A stretch of 12,489 nucleotides of DNA from assembly GCA_038258095.1 (NCBI GenBank), contig JBBSQE010000080.1, positions 1-12,489 of the forward strand, in the 5' to 3' direction. The notes under the pieces are model-generated. The model worked only from the letters and a program-made list of their open reading frames with translations. It was not told the origin of the DNA and did not search any database. This document shows positions 1 to 6,062 of the stretch, piece by piece; the stretch's first letter is position 1, and each line of letters starts with the position of its first letter. Both the position numbers and the translations under genes were made by a program. Source of the DNA: JBBSQE01 sp038258095. Lineage in GTDB: Bacteria; Actinomycetota; Thermoleophilia; Solirubrobacterales; 70-9.

Positions 1-108
1 CGCAAGCGCCTCTGGCCGAAGGCCGTCGATGCCTATGGCGGCTACGCCGGTTACCAGGAGCGCGCCGGCCGGGAGATCCCGGTGGTCATCCTCGAGCCGC
101 GGGGTTAG
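1..108 (+). CDS. Deazaflavin (F420)-dependent nitroreductase-family protein, C-terminal fragment
   Basis: Only the last 35 codons are inside the window, in frame 1 and ending at TAG 106-108. The visible tail has an LWP-KAV segment, a Tyr/Gly-rich GGYAGYQ stretch and then REIPVVILEPRG. This is the usual C-terminal pattern of the DUF385/Ddn-like family: a leucine-tryptophan, then Y-x-x-Y-Q, then a basic residue and an IPVVxLxP strand. Family members are small split-barrel proteins that bind F420 (some FMN or FAD) and reduce quinones or nitro compounds. The gene meets the methyltransferase tail-to-tail, and the last 23 bases of each coding region overlap. The family call rests on a short tail alone, so the substrate cannot be judged. 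Confidence 0.62.
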   Translation, partial: RKRLWPKAVDAYGGYAGYQERAGREIPVVILEPRG

Positions 109-964
109 CCGCGCTGACGATCCACGTCGACGTCTTCGCGTAGACGCCGTCGCCGCGAACGTACTCGGCGAACGCCTCCTGGAGGGCAGCCTCGATCTGA
201 GGGCGCATCTCGATCGCTTCGTCTCCGGCCAGGCGCAAGACCTCGCCGGCGGGACCGAGCGCAGTGATGAAGGCGATGGCGCGATCCAGGTCATCCGCGA
301 ACCGGGCGTCGATGTCGGAGCGATGGAACTCGACATCTTCGAAGCCGGCCCCGATCAGGATGTCGCTGGTCGTATCGGCGCCGGCCATCGAGAACGGCCC
401 GGGTCCGCAGGTCAGCTCGTCGGAGTCCTCGTCCTCGGTCACGAACTGCTCGACCACCTGCTCGGCCCGGTACATCAATTCGTTGTCGATCTTCTGTCGC
501 CAGACCACCATGCAGAGCCGCCCGCCGGGCACCAGCGCGCCGCGGATGTTGCGCATCGCCGCGACGGGATTGGCGAAGAACATCGTCCCGAAGCGCGAGA
601 AGACACGGTCGAATTCCTGCCGAGGCCGGGACGTCTCGAGATCTCCGGCCTCGAAGCTGACGTTGGAGGCACCCGCCTGCGCCGCCTCTTCGCGTGCAGA
701 TTCGACGAAGCGCTCGGCAGCGTCGATCCCAACCGCGCGGCCGTCGGGCCCGACCATGCGCCCGATCTCGATCGTCGTGTCCCCGAACCCGCAGCCGACG
801 TCGAGCACCTGCTCACCGGATTGGGGCGGATGCAGCTCAAGTGCCCTCGTTCCATGGGCGCCGAGCGCACTGACGACGACGTCACGGAACTCGAGGAACC
901 GGTCGAAGAGCACGCCGTTCCATGCTCCGACTGCCTCTTCGTTGGCGGTCGCCACCTCAGTCAT
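86..964 (-). CDS. Class I SAM-dependent methyltransferase
   Basis: A 292-residue Rossmann-type methyltransferase. Motif I is LDVGCGFGD (residues 54-62), which contacts SAM. The acidic residue that binds the ribose is D81 in GIDAAER. Motif III/IV is the GDLE region (107-110), and the post-core strand is LVPGGRL (144-150). A conserved middle block, SRFGTMFFANP (123-133), and a later CGPGPFSMA (186-194) mark a subfamily of UbiE/COQ5-like proteins common in actinobacteria and proteobacteria. No substrate has been assigned that I know of. The ATG at 964 starts MTEVATANEE. The next gene on the other strand begins 36 bases away, so the two share a short divergent control region. No strong Shine-Dalgarno is visible ahead of it. 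The C-terminus overlaps the F420-reductase-like gene convergently. Confidence 0.85.
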   Translation of the reverse strand: MTEVATANEEAVGAWNGVLFDRFLEFRDVVVSALGAHGTRALELHPPQSGEQVLDVGCGFGDTTIEIGRMVGPDGRAVGIDAAERFVESAREEAAQAGASNVSFEAGDLETSRPRQEFDRVFSRFGTMFFANPVAAMRNIRGALVPGGRLCMVVWRQKIDNELMYRAEQVVEQFVTEDEDSDELTCGPGPFSMAGADTTSDILIGAGFEDVEFHRSDIDARFADDLDRAIAFITALGPAGEVLRLAGDEAIEMRPQIEAALQEAFAEYVRGDGVYAKTSTWIVSAANPAARG

Positions 965-987
965 GTGCGCGATGTTACCCGCCTACC

Positions 988-993
988 TATCCT
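988..993 (+). promoter_or_regulatory. Candidate -10 element (TATCCT) for a leaderless zinc-finger gene
   Basis: TATCCT ends exactly seven bases before the GTG at 1001, the spacing expected if transcription starts on the start codon. No good -35 hexamer is seen 17 bases upstream, and no Shine-Dalgarno lies between it and the GTG. The same hexamer occurs at the matching position ahead of the metH leader. The match rests on six bases, so it is tentative. Confidence 0.35.
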
Positions 994-1000
994 CGGTCGG

Positions 1001-1342
1001 GTGCCGAAGCGGGAAATCGACCTCGAATCAGTCGAGCGCAACCTTCGCGCCGAGCTGGCCGAGCTCCGCGAGCGCCTGGCGGAGTTGTCGAAGCCTCCGG
1101 AGCGGGGTAGCCAGGTCGGCTTCGGCAAACGGGTCGGGGACGGGACCACCGAGGCAGTCAGCCGCCTCACGGAGGTCGGCGTCTTCGAGACGCTGACGGA
1201 TTCCGAGCGCCGCGTCACCCAGGCGCTCGAGGCAATCGAAGCCGGGACCTACGGCATCTGTGAGAACTGCGGTGAGCCGATCCCGGCCAGGAGGCTCGAG
1301 GTCGCGCCCCAGGCCACGCTCTGCGTCGATTGCGCTCGCTGA
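1001..1342 (+). CDS. TraR/DksA family C4-type zinc-finger protein
   Basis: A 113-residue protein. Residues 3-35 form a charged helix of coiled-coil type (RNLRAELAELRERLAEL). A GFGKRVGDGTTEAV segment (40-53) sits where DksA has its coiled-coil tip, and a second helix spans about 60-82. A zinc ribbon follows with Cys87, Cys90, Cys108 and Cys111 (CENC and CVDC, spacing C-x2-C-x17-C-x2-C). Relatives insert into the RNA polymerase secondary channel and tune initiation. The DxxDxA tip motif of E. coli DksA is not conserved, so ppGpp synergy should not be assumed. I chose GTG 1001 because a TATCCT element lies seven bases upstream and the protein then begins just before the first helix. An in-frame GTG at 965 is the alternative and would add 12 residues. 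The gene ends inside a hairpin shared with metH. Confidence 0.83.
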   Translation: MPKREIDLESVERNLRAELAELRERLAELSKPPERGSQVGFGKRVGDGTTEAVSRLTEVGVFETLTDSERRVTQALEAIEAGTYGICENCGEPIPARRLEVAPQATLCVDCAR

Positions 1343-1356
1343 GATCTGGGCTCAGC
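1338..1356. terminator. Shared hairpin between convergent genes, covering both stop codons
   Basis: GCTGAG (1338-1343) pairs perfectly with CTCAGC (1351-1356) around the loop ATCTGGG. The stop codon of the zinc-finger gene (1340-1342) and that of metH (1352-1354, minus strand) both lie in the stem. The gap between the two genes is only nine bases. There is no T-run on either side, so a classical intrinsic terminator is not proven. The symmetry and position suggest a weak two-way terminator or 3' end stabiliser. Confidence 0.4.
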
Positions 1357-4300
1357 CCTCGTTCTCGACCGGACCGTCCTCGGGGTCTTCCTCGGGCGGG
1401 ACCACGCCGCCGCGCTCGGTACCGGCGATCAGCTCGTCGGGCTTCACGTCCTCGGGGATGAAGCCGGACTTCATGCCGAAGTAGACGGCTTGGGGGTGGT
1501 GGGTGATGATCGCGACGGTCGACTGCTCGGGCATCACGGCGTAGCCGCCGGAGAGGCTCATGCCGATCTCCTCGAGGCCGAGGAGCCGCCAGACCTTCTC
1601 GTGCTCAGACTGCTCCGGGCAGGCGGGGTAGCCCCACGAGTAGCGGCGGCCCTGGCCGGGGCCGATCGCGAGTTCCTTGCGTACCCGCGAGTGGAGCCAC
1701 TCGGCAAGGCCCTCGGCGGACTGCACGCCGAGGCCGTGGACGAAGAGCTGCTCGGCGAACTCGCCCTCGGACTCCAGGCGCTCGATGACCTCGGTCACCT
1801 CAGGGCCAACGGTGACTCCCTGGAGCGCGACGACATCTCGCTCGCCGGAATCGATCGGGCGGTAGAAGTCCGTCAGGCAGATCCGGTCGTGCTTCGGCTG
1901 GCGGGGGAAGACGAGGCGCTCGCGCTCGCGCCCATGGTCCTCCGGATCGAAGACCACGAGCTCGTTACCATCGGCGTTACACGGGAAGTAGCCGAGCCGA
2001 GCTCGCGGATGGAGGTAGTCCTGCTCGGCCCACATCCGCTTGAGCTTCGGCGCAAAGCCCTCCTCGCCGTCGTGGCCCTCGACGATCCTGCGCCACTCCT
2101 CGCCCTTGCGGCCGCGCCCGCCCCAGTGCAGCTTGAAGAGGACGTGGCGGTCGAGGTGGGGGAAGACCTCGTCGAAGGGGACATCGATCTCCCGGGCGCC
2201 CTCGAAAGGGGGGGTGGGGATCGGGACGTCGGTGCGCGCACCCGAGCGCACCGAGTCGTCTGTGGTCGGCGGCCCGTCGTCTGACTTGACTGGCTTCTTC
2301 CTGAGCTCCTCGGCCTCCGAGCGGATCTTCTCGACCAGGCCGCTCCGCGTCTCCTCGTCGACCAGAGCATCCATGGTGTCGAGCCCGGCGAAGGCGTCCT
2401 TGCAGTAGAAGACGCCGGGCTCGTAGACGTCGTCGGAGTCGCGCCCCCCCGGGTAGAGGACGCGCCGGCCGAAGTCCCGATTGATCGCGGCGCCACCGAT
2501 CAGCACCGGGAACCCGTGCCCGCGCTCGTGCAGCTCACCGATCGCGATCGGCATCTGCTTCGAGGTGGAGACGAGAAGGGCCGAGAGCCCGATCGCATCG
2601 GCCTCGTGCTCAACGGCGGCGTCGATGATCGTGTCGACGGGGACCTGCTTGCCGAGGTCGACGACCGTGTAGCCGTTGTTGGTCAGGATTGTGTTGACCA
2701 GCGACTTGCCGATGTCGTGGACGTCGCCGAATACGGTCGCGATCACGACCTTTCCCTTGCTGTGGCCCTCGATCCGCTCGAGGTAGTTCTCGAGTTGGGC
2801 GACGGCTCGCTTCATCACCTCGGCCGACTGGAGGACGAACGGCAGGATCAGCTCGCCCGAGCCGAACTTGTCGCCGACTTCTTTCATCGCCGGGAGCAGC
2901 ACCGTGTTCAGGGTCGGGACAGCGCCGATCTTCTCGTTGCACTTGTCGATCCAGTCCTCGACGCCGTCCTTCTTGCGGCGCAGGATGTGCCAGTGGAGCG
3001 CCTCCTCGGGCTCCATGTCGGCGGTCGGATCGGCGCCCTCGTCTTCCTCCTCGGGGCCCTTCGACTCGAAGTGGCCGATGAACCGCTCGAGGGCGTCCTC
3101 GCGCGTATTGAAGACGAGGTCGTTCGTCAGCTGGCGCTCTTCCTCGGCGATCTCTCCGTATGGCTTGATGTGGTTCGGGTTGACCATCGCCAGGTCGAGC
3201 CCGGCCTCGACGCAGTGGTGTAGGAAGACGGAGTTGAGGACCGCGCGAGCGGGGGGCGACACGCCGAAGGAGACGTTCGAGACGCCCAGCGATGTCTTGA
3301 CTCCGGGGATCTCGGCCTTGATGCGGCGGATGCCTTCGATCGTCTCGACGGCGGACGGCTTCCACTCGTCGTCGCCGGTCGTCAGGGTGAAGGTGAGGGC
3401 GTCGAAGATCAGCGCCTCCGGGTCGAGGCCGTGGTCACCGCAGGCGATGTCGACTATGCGCCTGGCAACCTCGATCTTGCGGTCAGCGGTCTTGCCCATG
3501 CCAACCTCGTCGATGGTCAGGGCGATGAGCGCTGCGCCGTGAGCCTTCGCGAGCGGGGCCACGATGTCGGCCTTGTCGCGGCCGGCTTCGAGGTTGATCG
3601 AGTTGACGATCGCCCGCCCGGGGATCTGCTCGAGCGCGAGCTTGATGACGTCGGGCTCGGTCGAGTCGACCTGGATCGGCGCGGGCTGGGTCAGCGAGAT
3701 CCTCTCGACGACCCGTCGCATCTGCTCGTCTTCGTCCTGGCGCTCGGTCAGCGCGACGCAGACGTCGAGCACGTGGGCACCACCGGTGACCTGGTTCTCG
3801 GCGACCTGGGTGAGGCCGTCGTAGTCGTCGGCAAGGAGCATTTCCTTTGCGGCCCGCGACCCCTGCGAGTTGACGCGCTCGCCGACCAGCGTCGGGCGCG
3901 GCTCCTGCACGAGCGGGGTGGAGGTCATCATCGAGGAGAGCTCCGGCGGGCCGGGCTCGGGGCGCCCGCCCGGCTTCAGGTCCTTGACACGTTCCGCGAT
4001 CGCGGCGATGTGGTCGGGCGTGGTCCCGCAGCAGCCGCCGACGATCCCGACGCCGTAGCGCTCGACGAACTCGCCCAGGCTTGCGGCGAGCGGCTCGGGC
4101 TTCTCGGGGAAGATCGTCTCGCCGTCGGGGCCCTGGAGGGGCAGTCCGGCGTTGGGAATGCAGTGAACCGGCAGCGGAGAGTGCTCGCCGAGGAAGCGGA
4201 TCGCGTCGCGCATGTCCTCGGGCCCGGTCGAGCAGTTGAGCCCGATCACGTCGACATCGAGCGCGTGAAGCGTGGTGAGAACGGCGGCGATGTCGGTGCC

Positions 4301-4909
4301 GAGGAGCATCTTCCCGCCGTTGGGCAGGAGGGAGACGCTGGTCTGGATCGGGAGCGTGTGGCCAGTCTCCCTGAATGCCGCGCGGGCCCCAAAGATCGCC
4401 GCCTTGACCTCGAGGATGTCCTGCGCCGTCTCGATGATGATCAGGTCTGCGCCGCCGCTGACCAGCCCCGTCGCCTGCTGGGTGAACACCTCCACCAGAT
4501 CGGCGAAGGTGATCTGCCCGAGGGTCGGGTCATCGGAGGCGGGCAGGAAGCCGGTCGGCCCGATCGAGCCCGCGACGAAACGGTCGTCGCCCGCGGCCTT
4601 GCGAGCGATCTCCGCGGCCTTGGTGTTGATCTCGAGCGTGTGGTCGCCGAGGCCCCACTCCTCGAGCTTGATCCGGCTGGCCTGGAAGGTGTCGGTCTCG
4701 ACGACCTGCGCGCCTGCGTCGAGCATCGAGGCGTGGACGCCCTCGATCACGTCGGGGCGGTTGAGGACGAGCGCCTCGTGGCACTTGCCGGCGAGGCCGC
4801 CGTAGTCCTCGGTCGTGAGGTCGAACATCTCCAGCGTCGCGCCCATGCCGCCGTCGAAGACGACGATCCGCTCGCGGGTGGCACCTATGTAGTCGCGTTC
4901 TGAGCTCAA
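1352..4909 (-). CDS. metH: Cobalamin-dependent methionine synthase
   Basis: Transfers a methyl group from 5-methyltetrahydrofolate through methylcobalamin to homocysteine, giving methionine (cytoplasm, SAM cycle). It is 1185 residues from TTG 4909, close to the family length of about 1200, and all four modules are present. The homocysteine domain (about 10-310) has zinc ligands Cys226 (GLNCSTGP) and Cys293/294 (GGCCGTTP). The pterin domain (about 340-600) starts at VGERVNSQGSR. An acidic linker (616-638) leads to the cap and B12 domain (about 640-870), with DVHDIGKS (729-736) and axial His731. The C-terminal reactivation domain holds RYSWGYPACPEQ (1089-1100). TTG 4909 has GGAGG ten bases upstream. 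An in-frame GTG at 4945 also has GGAGG at eight bases, but it falls inside the conserved aptamer core, so I prefer TTG. SAM-riboswitch control is expected. Confidence 0.95.
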   Translation of the reverse strand: MSSERDYIGATRERIVVFDGGMGATLEMFDLTTEDYGGLAGKCHEALVLNRPDVIEGVHASMLDAGAQVVETDTFQASRIKLEEWGLGDHTLEINTKAAEIARKAAGDDRFVAGSIGPTGFLPASDDPTLGQITFADLVEVFTQQATGLVSGGADLIIIETAQDILEVKAAIFGARAAFRETGHTLPIQTSVSLLPNGGKMLLGTDIAAVLTTLHALDVDVIGLNCSTGPEDMRDAIRFLGEHSPLPVHCIPNAGLPLQGPDGETIFPEKPEPLAASLGEFVERYGVGIVGGCCGTTPDHIAAIAERVKDLKPGGRPEPGPPELSSMMTSTPLVQEPRPTLVGERVNSQGSRAAKEMLLADDYDGLTQVAENQVTGGAHVLDVCVALTERQDEDEQMRRVVERISLTQPAPIQVDSTEPDVIKLALEQIPGRAIVNSINLEAGRDKADIVAPLAKAHGAALIALTIDEVGMGKTADRKIEVARRIVDIACGDHGLDPEALIFDALTFTLTTGDDEWKPSAVETIEGIRRIKAEIPGVKTSLGVSNVSFGVSPPARAVLNSVFLHHCVEAGLDLAMVNPNHIKPYGEIAEEERQLTNDLVFNTREDALERFIGHFESKGPEEEDEGADPTADMEPEEALHWHILRRKKDGVEDWIDKCNEKIGAVPTLNTVLLPAMKEVGDKFGSGELILPFVLQSAEVMKRAVAQLENYLERIEGHSKGKVVIATVFGDVHDIGKSLVNTILTNNGYTVVDLGKQVPVDTIIDAAVEHEADAIGLSALLVSTSKQMPIAIGELHERGHGFPVLIGGAAINRDFGRRVLYPGGRDSDDVYEPGVFYCKDAFAGLDTMDALVDEETRSGLVEKIRSEAEELRKKPVKSDDGPPTTDDSVRSGARTDVPIPTPPFEGAREIDVPFDEVFPHLDRHVLFKLHWGGRGRKGEEWRRIVEGHDGEEGFAPKLKRMWAEQDYLHPRARLGYFPCNADGNELVVFDPEDHGRERERLVFPRQPKHDRICLTDFYRPIDSGERDVVALQGVTVGPEVTEVIERLESEGEFAEQLFVHGLGVQSAEGLAEWLHSRVRKELAIGPGQGRRYSWGYPACPEQSEHEKVWRLLGLEEIGMSLSGGYAVMPEQSTVAIITHHPQAVYFGMKSGFIPEDVKPDELIAGTERGGVVPPEEDPEDGPVENEG

Positions 4910-4919
4910 ATCGGTTCTG

Positions 4920-4924
4920 CCTCC
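4920..4924 (-). promoter_or_regulatory. metH ribosome binding site inside the riboswitch P1 helix
   Basis: GGAGG on the minus strand lies ten bases ahead of TTG 4909. Four of its five bases (4921-4924) belong to GATGGAG, the 3' strand of the riboswitch's closing helix. It decides the start codon choice for metH and would be unavailable to ribosomes when the aptamer folds around SAM. Confidence 0.6.
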
Positions 4925-5020
4925 ATCGAATCCCGGCGGTCGCACCCGAAGGTCCTCCGGAGAGGGCTCCTGGTTGCGGCGGCGTCTCGGGTCCGGGTCC
5001 CTCAGCCGCTCTGGATGGTG
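4921..5020 (-). ncRNA. SAM-I (S-box) riboswitch, metH leader
   Basis: About 100 bases on the minus strand match the S-box core in order: CAGAG at the P1/P2 junction, GCGGC (5009-5005), TGAGGGA, GGACCC, GCCGC (4983-4979), CGCAACC (4978-4972) and GGGTGCGA (4947-4940). P2a is GCGGC/GCCGC, perfect over five pairs. P2b is GGG/CCC closing the loop ACCCGGA. P3 can be GGAG-CCCT-CTCC (4970-4959). Loop bases CCCG (4997-4994) can pair with CGGG (4948-4945) as the expected pseudoknot. P1 is CACCATC (5020-5014) with GATGGAG (4927-4921), six of seven pairs. The P4 arm is short or poorly formed, which is the weak point. SAM binding should lower metH expression. A methionine synthase is a typical S-box target. 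Confidence 0.8.
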
Positions 5021-5025
5021 AAGCG

Positions 5026-5049
5026 AGGATACAGGGGCGATCCAGGGCC
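5026..5049 (-). promoter_or_regulatory. Candidate metH promoter
   Basis: On the minus strand, CTGAAC then an 18-base spacer then TATCCT (5031-5026). A start about seven bases later would fall at about 5019-5020, which is the first base of the riboswitch P1 helix. The -35 box is a weak match and lies right behind the stop of the upstream hydrolase gene. It implies that metH is transcribed on its own rather than with the hydrolase. Confidence 0.42.
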
Positions 5050-5051
5050 GT

Positions 5052-5909
5052 TCAGGTGGCCGCCTGCAGCGAAGCCCGGTCGCAGAAGTCCTCGAGCAGC
5101 GCGAGCACCCGCTCGGGCCGCTCGATCTGAGGACAGTGCCCGCAGCCGTCGATCAGCTCAACCTCGACGTCGGGCAGGCCGTCCACGAGACGCTCGGCGC
5201 CGTTGGGAGAGACCATCCGGTCGCGCTCACCCCAGATGACGAGCACCGGGCAGCCGACCAGGTCGAGCCTGAAAGGGTCGCGCAGCTCGGTCCGCAGCCT
5301 ACGCCCGCTGGCGAGGATGCGCCCGACGTCCTTCGTCGAGCCGACGTGGCTCGTGAACGAGGAGATGATGCGCGCCTCGACCGGCCCGGCGAAGGCGATC
5401 TGGCGGTAGACCGCCCCGACGGCGCGGCGGACGACCGGGCCCGGAACCGGGACCGGGGAGGCAAGCAGCGCACGGAGAACCCGCTCGGACTCCACGGCCG
5501 CGAACCACCCCGCCATGTCGAGGCCGGCCGGTGCGATCGGCACGATCCCGGCGATCGCGGCGCCGATGGATTCCGCCGCACGCAGAGCCGTGGCACCACC
5601 GAGCGAGTTCCCCGCCAGCACGACCGGCTCGCCGTCGCCGAAACGGATCAACGCCGCCCGCACGAAGCGGTCGAGCTGCTCGAGGACCGGCTCGGTCGAG
5701 CTCAGGTGCGACGCGCTGCCGTAGCCCGGCAGGTCCAGAGCAACTGCCCGGCGCCCGTGGCGGCGCAGTGGGTCGAGCAACCCCCGCCAGGTATCGGCGC
5801 TGTCGCTCCAGCCGTGCAGGAGGATCAGCGGTGGCCCGTCCCCGTCGATCTCGAGCGCACGCGTCTCAAACCCCGCGATGCGCAGCCGGTGCTCGAAGAG
5901 GACGGACAT
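5052..5909 (-). CDS. Alpha/beta fold hydrolase
   Basis: A 285-residue single-domain hydrolase with a complete catalytic triad. The oxyanion-hole motif is LLHGW (30-34). The nucleophile elbow is GNSLGG (100-105) with Ser102. The acid is Asp230 in WGERD, and the base is His258 in GCGHCPQIERPE. DLPGYGSAS (59-67) is the usual strand-4 motif. There is no signal peptide, so it is cytoplasmic. The cap region (about 125-205) is rich in Pro and Ala and gives no substrate hint. Esterase, lactonase, haloalkane dehalogenase-like and C-C hydrolase roles are all possible, though a dehalogenase would normally have Asp at the nucleophile. The ATG at 5909 begins MSVLFEHRL. Only a weak TAGGTT lies upstream as a ribosome site. 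It precedes metH by about 100 bases on the same strand, but metH seems to have its own promoter. Confidence 0.88.
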   Translation of the reverse strand: MSVLFEHRLRIAGFETRALEIDGDGPPLILLHGWSDSADTWRGLLDPLRRHGRRAVALDLPGYGSASHLSSTEPVLEQLDRFVRAALIRFGDGEPVVLAGNSLGGATALRAAESIGAAIAGIVPIAPAGLDMAGWFAAVESERVLRALLASPVPVPGPVVRRAVGAVYRQIAFAGPVEARIISSFTSHVGSTKDVGRILASGRRLRTELRDPFRLDLVGCPVLVIWGERDRMVSPNGAERLVDGLPDVEVELIDGCGHCPQIERPERVLALLEDFCDRASLQAAT

Positions 5910-6000
5910 GGCGCGTGGAACCTACCGGCGGGAGCGGACCGGACGGGGGGCGAAATCGGACGGTCTGGCGCTTGGTCGCTGTATGCGCGACCCAATCACC

Positions 6001-6059
6001 ACCCGGCCGGGATGACCGGGTTGGCGACCGCGGACGGTCCTGGTCGCCTCGAGGCGACC
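6001..6059. terminator. Three consecutive hairpins after the aldehyde dehydrogenase gene
   Basis: Between the dehydrogenase stop (6063) and the hydrolase start (5909) lie three inverted repeats in 59 bases. They are ACCCGG/CCGGGT (6001-6006 with 6016-6021), GACCG/CGGTC (6026-6030 with 6035-6039) and the perfect 18-base palindrome GGTCGCCTCGAGGCGACC (6042-6059), which starts three bases past the stop codon. None is followed by a T-run, which is common for actinobacterial terminators. The position suits termination of the dehydrogenase transcript. The rest of the 153-base gap shows nothing I can name. Confidence 0.5.
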
Positions 6060-6062
6060 TCG

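Noticed and set aside
29..1000. The long plus-strand frame that leads into the zinc-finger gene, suggesting a 437-residue protein.
   Set aside because: The part before about 1001 is antisense to the methyltransferase and has no motif. Only the last 113 codons match a family.
3431..4903. A 490-codon plus-strand frame, and a similar one at 1490-2284, opposite metH.
   Set aside because: Both are mirror frames of MetH's conserved domains, without recognisable content of their own.
4946..5051. A cobalamin riboswitch ahead of the B12-dependent metH.
   Set aside because: The gap is too short for that class and lacks its B12-box sequence. The motifs present are those of the SAM-I class.
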